A DNA stretch of 19,907 bases, taken from positions 1 to 19,907 of the forward strand of contig DGGX01000191.1 in the NCBI GenBank assembly GCA_002392385.1, read 5' to 3'. A program made the translations under genes and the position numbers. Under the pieces are notes generated by a model that was given only the letters and a program-made list of their open reading frames with translations, had not been told where the DNA came from and did not search any database. This document shows, one piece after another, positions 7,631 through 15,511 of the stretch (positions are counted from its first letter, which is position 1; each line of letters starts with the position of its first letter). This stretch comes from Lachnospiraceae bacterium UBA3863 (GTDB taxonomy: Bacteria; Bacillota; Clostridia; Lachnospirales; Lachnospiraceae).

Positions 7631-9448
7631 TCAGCCGGCCGCCTCGATCTCAAAGAGCTCTCCGCCGCCCCTGGGAAGTCCGAAGCGCAGGGCCTCTCCT
7701 GCCGGCATTGTCTCCTCTGTGCCCTCGAAGGGCCGCCGCACCCGCAGGGCCTGTACCGCGCCGGGGTCGATCCCGCTGTCCGCAAGGCAGCCGGCCAGTT
7801 CTTCCCAGGCCAGCACGGCTTCCGCCTGGTCCCGGTCCCTGCGCAGGTCAAAAGCGGCGATCAGGAGCTGTCCCTCCCGATGATTGTACACCTTCAGGAC
7901 GCCGTCGCCCTCCTGTCCCCGGGGATCCGTGAACAGGCAGCCCGGTGTCGGCAGGCCGACGCCGCCGCCGCGGCGGATCCGCCCTGCGCCGTCCGTGAGC
8001 GGCAGGATCCAGGCGGGGTCCGTCCGGCCCACCCGGTCGCTGGTGTAGACAGGGCCGCCGCTGACCGCCCGCAGGGCAGCGCTGAGCCGGTTCTCCGGGT
8101 GGTCCGAGAAGTACATGTCCCAGTCCCCCGTATAGAAATTGCCTGTCCAGAGGGAGTCGTAGGCGTTCTGCATGGCGTGCTCGACGAATCCCTCCGGCAC
8201 ATCCGGCACGAAGTCGTCGCTGGTGCGGGTCACCATGGTCGACGGGCGTGACCAGACGTCCTCCGGGGCCATGCCCATGCAGTTGATCACGGCGCCGCCG
8301 AAATTACCCCGCACGGACCGCTCCAGCCCCCGCTGGATGGCGCCCGACACTTCCCCGTAAGCGCCGATCCCCCTGTAGAAGACCGACAGAGAGCTCTGGC
8401 TGTCGACTTTGACGAAGTCGATCCCGCAGGTCTCATGCAGGTAGCGGTGCCAGGTGTTGTAGAAGCCGAAGGCCTTGTCCTCGTCCGCGTCGATCACGAT
8501 GCGGCCGTCGGGAAGATGCCTGCAATAGGCGCCGAGGAGGCGCTCCGCCTCCGAGCCCGGCTCGAGTCCGCACCAGTAGCCCATGACGGCGTGCCAGACA
8601 CCCACGTAAGGGATGCCGTACTCCTCCTTGATCCGGGCGACGGTCCCGGCCAGGCCGTGGGGAAATTTGGCCGGATCCGCGTCCAGCCCCCGCAGGCGCT
8701 GCCGGTCCAGGTCCGCGTCCAGCCAGCCGTCGTCGATGAGGACCCACCGGACCGGCACCTTCTTCTCCTTCAATTCGTCGAGCTTGGCGAAGATGCCCCG
8801 CTCATCGACCGCGTGGTAGAAGGCGTCCCAGGTGCACCAGCCATAGCCCTCGAAGATCTCCGGATACTTGCGGTCCTGCCGGAGCAGGCAGGGCGTGCCG
8901 CGTCCCTGTGCCGCCGCGGCGGCCGCTTTCCGGACCGCCTTATAGGGGTCCGCGTCCCAGGCCAGGGCCGCGCAGAGCGTATGGACGCGGCTGTCGCCGA
9001 CCCGGCCGGACCGGCAGCGGATCTGCAGGTCCCAGTCCTTGCCGCCCATAAGGTCGCTGCGGTAGAGGTCGTCCGTTACCGCCAGGACGCAGAGGGTCCC
9101 CGCCGGATACTGAAGGAGCAGGAGCTGGGTCCGCTCCGGGATGTCCGCCATGTGGACCGGAAAGGCCGGCCGGACCCACCAGCTCTTGTGCTGGTACACC
9201 GCGAGGATCCTGTCCGGCGACGGCACCTGCAGGGGGATCAGGAATCCCTCCTCCGGGTCCAGCCGGGGCTGCGGCTCGAACAGCGGTCCCGTAAAGATCA
9301 CTTCACCGTCCGCGAAGAGGAGCGCGGTGCCGTTTTCCGGCTCTCCTGCCGTCTCCAGACGGGTCTCCACCGGGAGTCTCCCGTCCAGTGGCGCCACCCT
9401 GTCCGGCACGCCGACCGTGACTGCTGTATTCGGACTCCAGTTTCTCAT
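7631..9448 (-). CDS. GH36 raffinose synthase / Sip1-like alpha-galactosidase
   Basis: 605 residues. It matches the raffinose-synthase/seed-imbibition-protein branch of GH36: GYGWCTWDAF (201-210), LIDDGW (237-242), FVKVDSQSS (345-353, nucleophile D349) and RTSDDF (408-413, likely acid/base D411), then WDMYFSDHPENR (443-454). Family members hydrolyse or transfer alpha-1,6-galactosyl units (raffinose, stachyose, melibiose). There is no signal peptide, so it acts in the cytoplasm on imported oligosaccharide. The ATG has GGGGGA about 5 nt upstream. It follows the transporter terminator at 9499-9537 and precedes malQ. No convincing promoter is visible in the 50 nt before it, so it may rely on read-through. 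Hydrolase and transferase cannot be separated from sequence alone. Confidence 0.9.
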   Translation of the reverse strand: MRNWSPNTAVTVGVPDRVAPLDGRLPVETRLETAGEPENGTALLFADGEVIFTGPLFEPQPRLDPEEGFLIPLQVPSPDRILAVYQHKSWWVRPAFPVHMADIPERTQLLLLQYPAGTLCVLAVTDDLYRSDLMGGKDWDLQIRCRSGRVGDSRVHTLCAALAWDADPYKAVRKAAAAAAQGRGTPCLLRQDRKYPEIFEGYGWCTWDAFYHAVDERGIFAKLDELKEKKVPVRWVLIDDGWLDADLDRQRLRGLDADPAKFPHGLAGTVARIKEEYGIPYVGVWHAVMGYWCGLEPGSEAERLLGAYCRHLPDGRIVIDADEDKAFGFYNTWHRYLHETCGIDFVKVDSQSSLSVFYRGIGAYGEVSGAIQRGLERSVRGNFGGAVINCMGMAPEDVWSRPSTMVTRTSDDFVPDVPEGFVEHAMQNAYDSLWTGNFYTGDWDMYFSDHPENRLSAALRAVSGGPVYTSDRVGRTDPAWILPLTDGAGRIRRGGGVGLPTPGCLFTDPRGQEGDGVLKVYNHREGQLLIAAFDLRRDRDQAEAVLAWEELAGCLADSGIDPGAVQALRVRRPFEGTEETMPAGEALRFGLPRGGGELFEIEAAG

Positions 9449-9498
9449 CTTTTCCCCCTATACTTTCACTCGACAGAGCACGCATCCGCTATTTACTG

Positions 9499-9537
9499 AA
9501 AAAAACGGTCCCGGGCCCCACCGGGCCGCAGGACCGT
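9499..9537 (-). terminator. Rho-independent terminator after the sugar ABC transporter genes
   Basis: On the minus strand a GC-rich hairpin with a 7-bp base stem (ACGGTCC/GGACCGT, arms 9531-9537 and 9505-9511) and a GC-rich interior is followed by seven T residues. It lies about 60 nt past the stop of the second permease, and so separates the transporter genes from the GH36-malQ genes or acts as a partial terminator between them. Confidence 0.8.
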
Positions 9538-9599
9538 TCTCTCGAAATCATATCTCCATTACGCGCTAATACAATGGCGTCATGCAGACAGAACCTGCC

Positions 9600-10451
9600 T
9601 TACTGTTTGACTGCGCCGTCCGCCACGCCGGACACGATGTAACGCTGCAGGAAGATGTACAGAATGATGATCGGGATGATCGTCACGAAGACCGCCGGGA
9701 AGATCAGCTCCCAGGGATTTCCGTACTGTCCGCTCGTCAGCTTGGCGAAATACAGCTCCAGGGTCAGCGTCTTGGCGCCTTCCCGGTTGCCGATGACCAG
9801 GAAAGGCAGCAGGTAGTCGTTCCAGATCCACATGGCGTTGGTCACGATGACCGTAACGGTGGTGGAACGCAGCAGGGGCATGACGACCTGGAAGAACATC
9901 TGGAAGATGTTCGCGCCGTCGATGATGGCCGCCTCCTCCAGAGACTGCGGCACGCTCTTGATGAAGCCGTGGTAGAGGAACACCGACATGCTCAGACCGA
10001 AACCGCCGTACATGATGATCAGGCCGGGGATGTTCTTGAGACCGATGTTCTCAAAGATGTTGAGCAGCGGATACATGACCGCCTGGAAAGGCACCAGCAT
10101 AGCCGCTGTGAAGCCCAGATACATGACCCTGGACAGGACGCTCTTGGAACGCACCATGACCCACGCCGCCAGAGAGCTGACGACCACCAGCAGGAGCACG
10201 GACAGGAAGGTGATCATGAAGGTGATGCCGATCGCCTTGAAGAAGTTGATCTGCTGCGCCGCGCTGATGATGTACTGGAAGCTCCACTGAGTGGGGAGTG
10301 ACACCGGCGAGTCGACGATCTCGCTGTTGGATTTAAAGGAGTTGAAGACCAGGAATACGATCGGGAACAGTGTGTAGATCGCGATCAGGATCATCACGAT
10401 GTGAGCGATGACCTGTCCGGCCTTCTGCCTTCCGCTCATTGTCGTATGCAT
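9600..10451 (-). CDS. Carbohydrate ABC transporter permease, MalG type (CUT1)
   Basis: 283 residues; integral membrane permease with about six hydrophobic segments, the first at about 14-36 and the last at about 251-268. The EAA loop that docks the ATPase is clear at 172-192 (EAAIIDGANIFQMFFQ followed by VVMP). The start at 10451 was chosen over longer forms because it overlaps the stop of the upstream permease by one base (TGATG) and has AAGGAGGTG about 8 nt upstream. It pairs with the MalF-type permease and the binding lipoprotein. No ATPase gene is nearby. Confidence 0.93.
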   Translation of the reverse strand: MHTTMSGRQKAGQVIAHIVMILIAIYTLFPIVFLVFNSFKSNSEIVDSPVSLPTQWSFQYIISAAQQINFFKAIGITFMITFLSVLLLVVVSSLAAWVMVRSKSVLSRVMYLGFTAAMLVPFQAVMYPLLNIFENIGLKNIPGLIIMYGGFGLSMSVFLYHGFIKSVPQSLEEAAIIDGANIFQMFFQVVMPLLRSTTVTVIVTNAMWIWNDYLLPFLVIGNREGAKTLTLELYFAKLTSGQYGNPWELIFPAVFVTIIPIIILYIFLQRYIVSGVADGAVKQ

Positions 10452-11344
10452 CACAGCTCCACCTCCTTCTTCGAAGTGATCGAGACCTGCACGATCGTCA
10501 CGGCCGCGATAAGGACAAAGAAGATGACCGCCTGTGCCTGAGCCAGACCGTAGTTCGGCGGCGAGGAGTCTCTCGTTGTACGCAGGATCTGCATGGCCAG
10601 CATTCTCGTGCCGAAGTCGCCGTCCGTCAGAGCGATGTTCTGGTCGAGCAGCATGAAGCATCTCGACAGGGTCAGGAAGAACACGATGGTGAAGGAAGGC
10701 ATCAGCATCGGCACTGTGATGTTGAAGAAACGCTGGAAGACATTGGCGCCGTCGATGGAGGCAGCCTCTGTCAGGTCCTTCGGAATGTTGTTCAGGCCGT
10801 TGATGTAGATCAGGATCATGTAGCCGGCCTGCTGCCAGGTGAACAGGATGGCCAGGGCGAACAGAGCCTTGGTGTTGTCCTGCGTCATGTTGGTCAGCGC
10901 CGGGATCGAGATCACGCCCTCCGGTCCGAAGAGGAGCTTACTGAACACGATCTGGAAGATGAACTGCCAGATGTAGCCCAGAGCCAGACCGCCCAGAAGG
11001 TTGGGCAGGAAGTAGATCGTACGGTAGGCGGATGCGCCCTTGTGGATATAGGTGGCCAGAAGGGACATGCAGAGCGACACAAGGTTGATGATCACGACCG
11101 CGATGAGCGTGAACTTGACCGTGTAGACCAGCGCGTCCATGAACTTCTTGGTCTTAAAGGCTTTGATATAGTTTTCGAATCCCACGAAGGATTCAAACAG
11201 GGTACCCCCTGCGAAATAAGTTCCGCGCCAGCTCGTGAAGGAGTATACGATACCGATCACGAACGGGAGCAGGATGACCATGACAAAAAGGATCACGGCC
11301 GGCAGCGCCAGAGGCGCGAACCGTCTCTTATAATATTTTTCCAT
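10451..11344 (-). CDS. Carbohydrate ABC transporter permease, MalF type (CUT1)
   Basis: 297 residues with a hydrophobic N-terminal segment (about 10-35) and further membrane segments to about 290. The EAA motif is at 193-212 (EAASIDGANVFQRFFNITVP). The start at 11344 follows GAGGGGGA; an in-frame ATG ten codons upstream lies inside an intergenic hairpin and was rejected. It is the partner of the MalG-type permease, with a one-base stop/start overlap that suggests translational coupling and equal stoichiometry. Substrate specificity is set mainly by the binding protein and cannot be read here. Confidence 0.93.
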   Translation of the reverse strand: MEKYYKRRFAPLALPAVILFVMVILLPFVIGIVYSFTSWRGTYFAGGTLFESFVGFENYIKAFKTKKFMDALVYTVKFTLIAVVIINLVSLCMSLLATYIHKGASAYRTIYFLPNLLGGLALGYIWQFIFQIVFSKLLFGPEGVISIPALTNMTQDNTKALFALAILFTWQQAGYMILIYINGLNNIPKDLTEAASIDGANVFQRFFNITVPMLMPSFTIVFFLTLSRCFMLLDQNIALTDGDFGTRMLAMQILRTTRDSSPPNYGLAQAQAVIFFVLIAAVTIVQVSITSKKEVEL

Positions 11345-11364
11345 AGATCCCCCTCTGAGAAAAG

Positions 11365-11393
11365 GAGGCTGCACACTGCATCTGTGCAGCCTC
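11365..11393 (-). terminator. Intercistronic hairpin between the binding protein and permease genes (leaky terminator or mRNA-stabilising stem)
   Basis: A perfect 11-bp stem (GAGGCTGCACA at 11365-11375 with its complement at 11383-11393) and a 7-nt loop are followed on the minus strand by CTTTTCTC. The T run is short, so termination would be partial. A second small stem (GCTCC/GGAGC, 11429-11441) lies nearer the lipoprotein stop. Such hairpins between a binding-protein gene and its permease genes commonly keep the binding protein in excess. Confidence 0.5.
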
Positions 11394-11461
11394 TGCCTTT
11401 CTCTTGGACAGTCTTCTGAACCGATTTGCTCCGGCGGGAGCCGGGGCCTGCCGCTGTAAGA

Positions 11462-12982
11462 TTACAGACCGGCCTGCTCGCACCAGCTGCTCACGAAGTA
11501 GTTGGCGATGTCTTCATAGGCATTCGCGGGCCACTCGGGCTGGTTCAGATAGTTCTCCATGATGTAGGCGCCGAAGATGTCGCCGGACCATCCGGAAGGA
11601 GCGCCAGCATAGGCGTTGGTGATGGTCTTGCCGGCGGCGATGTACTCGATGATGGAGTTGCCCAGGCTGTAGCCGGCATCGGTGGTAGCGGGATCCGCAT
11701 TGTAAGGGATGAAGGCCATGTCTTCCACGACGAACTTCTGGCCGGCTTCGGTGGTGTTGAGCCATACCAGGAATTCCTGAGCCAGTTCCTTCTCAGCGTC
11801 GGAGACCTTGTCGTTGATCAGGTAGTAGTTGGGAACGAACACCGGGATGGAGGTGTTCATGTGCTCGGCGGTGAGGCCGGACTTGATGTCAGCGTCATTG
11901 AAAGGCATCTTGATCGGGATGAAAGCGAGGTTGTCGCAGACATCGGGATTGGCGTTCATCAGGTTGGTGTATACCCAGTTGCCCTGCTTGACGAAGATGG
12001 CCTTGCCGTTGGCGAAGTTCTGGACCTGCTGGTCATAGCCGTTGACGGAGGAGTTGATGAGCTCCGGTCCTCTGGCGGTGGTGGCGTTAGCGGAGATCTT
12101 GTCCAGAGTTCTGGCATAAGCCTCAACGTTGGCCTTGCCGGCCTCAAGCTGCTCGGCAGTAGCCTCGGAAGCAGCCTTGCTGTCCTTGAAGATAGCGTCG
12201 ATCGCGACGTTGATCAGGTGATCGCCATAGGTCCACTTCTCGGAACCGGCCACGGAGAACACGCCTTCAAGATTGGCCGCGAGACCGGTCTTCTCGGCTG
12301 CCAGATCGAAGGTCTGGCCGCTCAGGGTCACGGTGCCGGCGGTGCCATCCTTGATATAGGCGGCGAGCACGTCGACCATGGCTTCCCACTCGTCATAGGA
12401 AGCGGTCTTGTAGGCCTCGATCCAGGCGTCCACATTGTCGGCGCCGAAGAGGTCAGACAGCATATCCTTGTCGACGATGTAGCCGTAGCCTTCTACGTTG
12501 AAAGGCACGCCGTAGTTGGTCACGCCGTCCTGGGTCAGGTAGAAGTTCTCGGGGATCTCGGAGACCATCTTCTTGAACTCCTCGTTGGTCGCCTTGGAGA
12601 GATCCATGGCGTAGCCGCCCTCGACCCATTCCACGAGCGCCATGGCGTTCATGCAGCAGAAGATGCCGGGTTTGTTCTTGGAAGCCATCTCCGTGCGGAG
12701 CGTGTCATCCGAATTCGTGCCGCTGCCCAGGGAGAAGACCTTGACAGTCACGCCCTTCTCGGCGGAGAAAGCGTCCACGGCCGCCTGCAGAGCGTCCGCG
12801 TTCTCACCCTTGGTGTTGAAGATGTACAGGTCATAGCCTGCGTCAGAGGAAGCCTCGCTCCCGGAAGAAGCGGACGAGCTGTCGCCTCCCGATGAGGAAC
12901 CGCCTGAAGAGGAGCCGCCGCAGCCGGCCAGAAGGCCGATGCCTAACACTGCGGTCAGTACCAGTGCCAACACTTTTTTCAT
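11462..12982 (-). CDS. Sugar ABC transporter substrate-binding lipoprotein (family 1 SBP)
   Basis: 506 residues. The signal peptide MKKVLALVLTAVLGIGLLAG ends at a lipobox (LLAG-C21), so the protein is lipid-anchored outside the membrane. A Ser/Gly-rich linker (about 22-50) leads into the binding domain, which opens YDLYIFNTKGENADALQAAV. The rest resembles CUT1 oligosaccharide binders, which are usually 400-450 residues; this one is a little long. The start at 12982 has AAGGAGGG 8 nt upstream and gives a textbook signal peptide; the frame is open 26 codons further but has no basis there. First gene of the transporter operon, followed by a hairpin and then two permeases. An oligosaccharide ligand is inferred from the neighbouring GH36, MalQ and GH13 enzymes. 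Confidence 0.93.
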   Translation of the reverse strand: MKKVLALVLTAVLGIGLLAGCGGSSSGGSSSGGDSSSASSGSEASSDAGYDLYIFNTKGENADALQAAVDAFSAEKGVTVKVFSLGSGTNSDDTLRTEMASKNKPGIFCCMNAMALVEWVEGGYAMDLSKATNEEFKKMVSEIPENFYLTQDGVTNYGVPFNVEGYGYIVDKDMLSDLFGADNVDAWIEAYKTASYDEWEAMVDVLAAYIKDGTAGTVTLSGQTFDLAAEKTGLAANLEGVFSVAGSEKWTYGDHLINVAIDAIFKDSKAASEATAEQLEAGKANVEAYARTLDKISANATTARGPELINSSVNGYDQQVQNFANGKAIFVKQGNWVYTNLMNANPDVCDNLAFIPIKMPFNDADIKSGLTAEHMNTSIPVFVPNYYLINDKVSDAEKELAQEFLVWLNTTEAGQKFVVEDMAFIPYNADPATTDAGYSLGNSIIEYIAAGKTITNAYAGAPSGWSGDIFGAYIMENYLNQPEWPANAYEDIANYFVSSWCEQAGL

Positions 12983-13010
12983 AATTGTTACCCTCCTTTT
13001 TGATAAAAAG

Positions 13011-13090
13011 TATGCGCGCAAAGCCGTCGGATACGTATACACATGTTCGTGTGCAGACACTGCCTTTTGCGCATAAGTGCTGTTATTATC
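13011..13090 (-). promoter_or_regulatory. Candidate promoter/operator region of the sugar transporter operon
   Basis: On the minus strand GATAAT (13085-13090) is a 5-of-6 match to a -10, with only a weak TTGTAA 19 nt upstream as -35, which suggests dependence on an activator. Downstream of the likely start lie an interrupted inverted repeat (TATGCGC-gc-AAAG at 13011-13023 against CTTTTGCGCATA at 13064-13075) and the palindrome ATACGTAT (13031-13038). Either may be a LacI- or AraC-type operator. No CcpA cre consensus was found. Confidence 0.3.
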
Positions 13091-13134
13091 TTACCATTTT
13101 TCAGCAATATTACAATATTTGTTTGCAAAAAGGA

Positions 13135-13182
13135 TAAAAAGATGCGAGGTTTGATTATTATTGCCAAATCAAACCCCGCATC
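13135..13182 (-). terminator. Rho-independent terminator after the lacI-type gene
   Basis: A 15-bp stem with one mismatch (arms 13141-13156 and 13167-13182) and a 10-nt loop is followed on the minus strand by TTTTT and then another T-rich tract. It lies about 40 nt past the LacI stop, so the regulator is transcribed separately from the transporter operon downstream. Confidence 0.82.
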
Positions 13183-13220
13183 CTTGTGCATCGTGATGGA
13201 CCTATATAGTTTCTTTTGCG

Positions 13221-14261
13221 TTATTCTGACCTGGTCTTGTCAATTTTTTCGACCGGCATGACGGTATCACGGACCACCAGGGAGACCTTGGCCTGGATCT
13301 CGCGCCGGGCCGGGGGGTTCCCCTGCAGGATGTCGATCAGGGTCTGCGCCGCCAGCCTGCCGCGCGCCGCGACGTCCTGGTGCACGGTCGTGAGCGCGGG
13401 CCTGTGGAGTCTCGCGTACAGGTTGTCGTCGAAGCCGGTCACGGACAGGTCCTCCGGCACGCGGATGCCGTGATCCCGCAGGGCGTCCATGAAGAGGACG
13501 GCGTAGAGGTCTGAGACGCAGGCCACCGCGGTGAAGTCTCTTGCCTTCTCCACGAGCTGGGCCAGGCTCCGGTCGATCTCATCGCGCTCCGGCCGCAGCA
13601 GGAAGAAATTCCGGTCGCTGTATTCGATCCCGGCCTCCCGGAGGGCTGTCCGGTAGCCCCGGAAGCGGGCATTGTCCACGTTGACGTTGTTATCCGAGAG
13701 AAAACCGATCTTTCTGTGCCCCATGGAGATCAGGTACTGGGTGACATCGTGCATGCCCTTGGCGTCCTCGAGGCCGATGTTCACGAAGTGCTGCAGTCCC
13801 TCCCCGCAGTAGGTGTCGATGCAGACCACCGGCTTGGCGTACTTCTCGCTCACGCGGATCCCGTCGTCGTCCAGCATATAGAAGAGGATCAGGCCGTCGA
13901 CGTTCCAGGTGCTCACGTGCTTGAGGATCTCCGCAATGTCGTCCGAAATGTAGAGCATCATGAAGTAGCCGTGCTCCCGGAGCCGCTCCTCGATCCCGCT
14001 GATCAGCTCCGAGACGAAGGGGTCCATCAGAATACTGACATACTTGTAGGTCTGGGATTTCAGGACGACGCCGATGATCTTGGAGGAATTGGTCGCCAGG
14101 TTGCGGGCGCTGATATTGGGCACGTAGTCCACTTCCCGCACGAACCGCTCCACGCGGTCGATGGTAGCCTGCGAGACCTCTCCCGTCTTCCCGTGAATGA
14201 CATTGGAGACGGTGGTCGTGCTCAGATTCAGCTGCCGGGCGATCTCTTTGATGGTGATCAT
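13221..14261 (-). CDS. LacI-family transcriptional regulator
   Basis: 346 residues, normal length. The LacI HTH is at 1-25 (ITIKEIARQLNLSTTTVSNV) with the hinge region to about 60 (YVPNISARNLATNSSKIIGV), followed by a sugar-binding type-1 periplasmic-fold domain ending VRDTVMPVEK. The ATG has AGGAGGA about 6 nt upstream. It lies directly upstream of the transporter operon on the same strand, but its own terminator intervenes. The likely role is repression of the transporter operon until an imported sugar binds; autoregulation is possible through an inverted repeat at its own transcription start. The ligand is unknown. It diverges from an AraC regulator, so the locus has two local regulators. 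Confidence 0.94.
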   Translation of the reverse strand: MITIKEIARQLNLSTTTVSNVIHGKTGEVSQATIDRVERFVREVDYVPNISARNLATNSSKIIGVVLKSQTYKYVSILMDPFVSELISGIEERLREHGYFMMLYISDDIAEILKHVSTWNVDGLILFYMLDDDGIRVSEKYAKPVVCIDTYCGEGLQHFVNIGLEDAKGMHDVTQYLISMGHRKIGFLSDNNVNVDNARFRGYRTALREAGIEYSDRNFFLLRPERDEIDRSLAQLVEKARDFTAVACVSDLYAVLFMDALRDHGIRVPEDLSVTGFDDNLYARLHRPALTTVHQDVAARGRLAAQTLIDILQGNPPARREIQAKVSLVVRDTVMPVEKIDKTRSE

Positions 14262-14294
14262 GCTGTCCTCCTGTCAGTGTGCTGCCGTGGTGAC

Positions 14295-14324
14295 GGTGCC
14301 GGTACGACACAGCTGTCCGGCACC
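14295..14324. promoter_or_regulatory. Inverted repeat at the lacI-type transcription start (candidate autoregulatory operator)
   Basis: GGTGCCGG at 14295-14302 and its exact complement CCGGCACC at 14317-14324 are separated by 14 bp. The pair covers roughly +3 to +32 from the predicted start site. It may be a repressor-binding roadblock or an mRNA hairpin in the leader. Confidence 0.35.
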
Positions 14325-14333
14325 CTCTGTTAC

Positions 14334-14342
14334 ACTATACCA
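14334..14342 (-). promoter_or_regulatory. Candidate extended -10 promoter for the lacI-type gene
   Basis: TGG-TATAGT on the minus strand is an extended -10 with a 5-of-6 hexamer, about 75 nt before the ATG. No good -35 is present at the proper distance, as is common with extended -10 promoters. Confidence 0.45.
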
Positions 14343-14481
14343 CATGCGGCGCCCCTGTTTGGTAAGAATAGAGCACACTGTCTTCAAATATGCGGCTCTT
14401 TGTTCCCCGAATGTCAATATAATGCAATTTAAAATCACTAATATCCCTGTTTTTACGCCATTTTTCCATGTACAATCATAT

Positions 14482-14492
14482 CTGACAGTCAG
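14482..14492. promoter_or_regulatory. Short palindrome upstream of the araC-type gene
   Basis: CTGAC-A-GTCAG, two perfect 5-bp arms around one base, lies about 70 nt before the AraC start in an AT-rich stretch of the divergent region. CTGACA within it resembles a -35 box, but no matching -10 was found at 16-18 nt. Weak candidate. Confidence 0.2.
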
Positions 14493-14560
14493 TATTCCGT
14501 TAATGATTTCTATACAGCAATACCGATGCCCGTCAACCGATGCCCCGAAAGGAATCTGCC

Positions 14561-15487
14561 ATGAGTACCAACCCGGCTGCACTGCAGGAGTCCCGCGTCC
14601 AGGGCTCCGTCTCCTTTCCCTGCAGCATGTACCGCGCCGACGCGCGGATCGAACTGCCCGGCAGGCCGCTGATCACGAAGAACCACTGGCACAGGAGCCT
14701 GGAGATCATCCACTGTGAAAAGGGTCTCTTCCAGATCGGCGTCAACATGGAGATCTATAACGTCGCGGAGGAAGCCTTCTTCTTCGTCGGCAGCGAAACG
14801 CTGCACTCCGTCCGGAGCGAGCGGGATTACCTGGAACAGGCGGTCCTCTTCGATCCGCAGATGCTGGCCTCCCTGGTGGGCAACGCCGCGGACAGCGGCC
14901 TGATCTATCCTCTCACCCGCGGGGAGTTCTCCCTGCCCCTCTATGTGAGCGCCGCCCATCCGGCCTTTCCCGCTGTCCGGGACGCCTACATGCGGATCGT
15001 GCGGACCTTCGAGGACGCCCACGAGATCGCCGTGGACCAGTTCCGCGTCAGTGCCCCGCACGCCCAGCTCCGCATCCGGAGCGCACTGATGGAGATCCTG
15101 GCGGAGCTCTCGGAGACAGGCTCCCTGCAGAAGGCAGACGGCGGGATCGAGGACTCCCGCAGCGTCGCCCTCAAGGAAGTGATGACCTACATCGAAAGGC
15201 ACAAGAACGGCAAGATCTACATCCACGACCTGGCCGACATCATGAATATGAACGAGCAGTACTTCTGCCGTTTCTTCAAAAAGACCGTGGGCAGGACGCC
15301 GATCACATACGTCAATGAGATCCGCATCCGCGACGCGGCCCTCAGGGTCGCCTCCACCAACGATCCCATCAGCACGATCGCCGAGGACAACGGCTTCGTA
15401 AATATGGGCAACTTCATCAAACAGTTCCGGCGGATCATCGGCGTGGGACCGGCGGAATACCGTAAGGCCATGCGCAGCGCCGGCTGA
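14561..15487 (+). CDS. AraC-family transcriptional regulator
   Basis: 308 residues. The N-terminal part (about 1-150) looks like a cupin-type sugar-sensing domain (KNHWHRSLEIIHCEKGLFQIG). The C-terminal about 100 residues hold the two-HTH AraC domain: IYIHDLADIMNMNEQYFCRF (first HTH) and ISTIAEDNGFVNMGNFIKQF (second HTH), ending FRRIIGVGPAEYRK. The start at 14561 was chosen over an ATG seven codons upstream because AAAGGA lies 8 nt before it. It is followed after 24 nt by the GH13 gene, so the two form an operon, and it diverges from the LacI gene. It probably activates the GH13 gene and perhaps the transporter operon in response to a sugar (inference). Confidence 0.93.
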   Translation: MSTNPAALQESRVQGSVSFPCSMYRADARIELPGRPLITKNHWHRSLEIIHCEKGLFQIGVNMEIYNVAEEAFFFVGSETLHSVRSERDYLEQAVLFDPQMLASLVGNAADSGLIYPLTRGEFSLPLYVSAAHPAFPAVRDAYMRIVRTFEDAHEIAVDQFRVSAPHAQLRIRSALMEILAELSETGSLQKADGGIEDSRSVALKEVMTYIERHKNGKIYIHDLADIMNMNEQYFCRFFKKTVGRTPITYVNEIRIRDAALRVASTNDPISTIAEDNGFVNMGNFIKQFRRIIGVGPAEYRKAMRSAG

Positions 15488-15511
15488 TCCCGGCAGCAGG
15501 AGGACACATTT

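Noticed and set aside
5945..8251. A 768-codon open frame on the plus strand across degV, malQ and GH36
   Set aside because: It is the antisense of genes with intact active sites, and no recognisable domain is present.
9449..9498. Possible promoter directly before the GH36 gene (TATAGG)
   Set aside because: The box lies about 12 nt from the ATG, overlapping the ribosome binding site region, and has no -35; it cannot act as a normal -10.
12795..12920. Ser/Gly-rich repeat in the binding protein, considered as a tandem repeat element
   Set aside because: It is the usual flexible linker after a lipobox cysteine; no DNA-level repeat unit is conserved.
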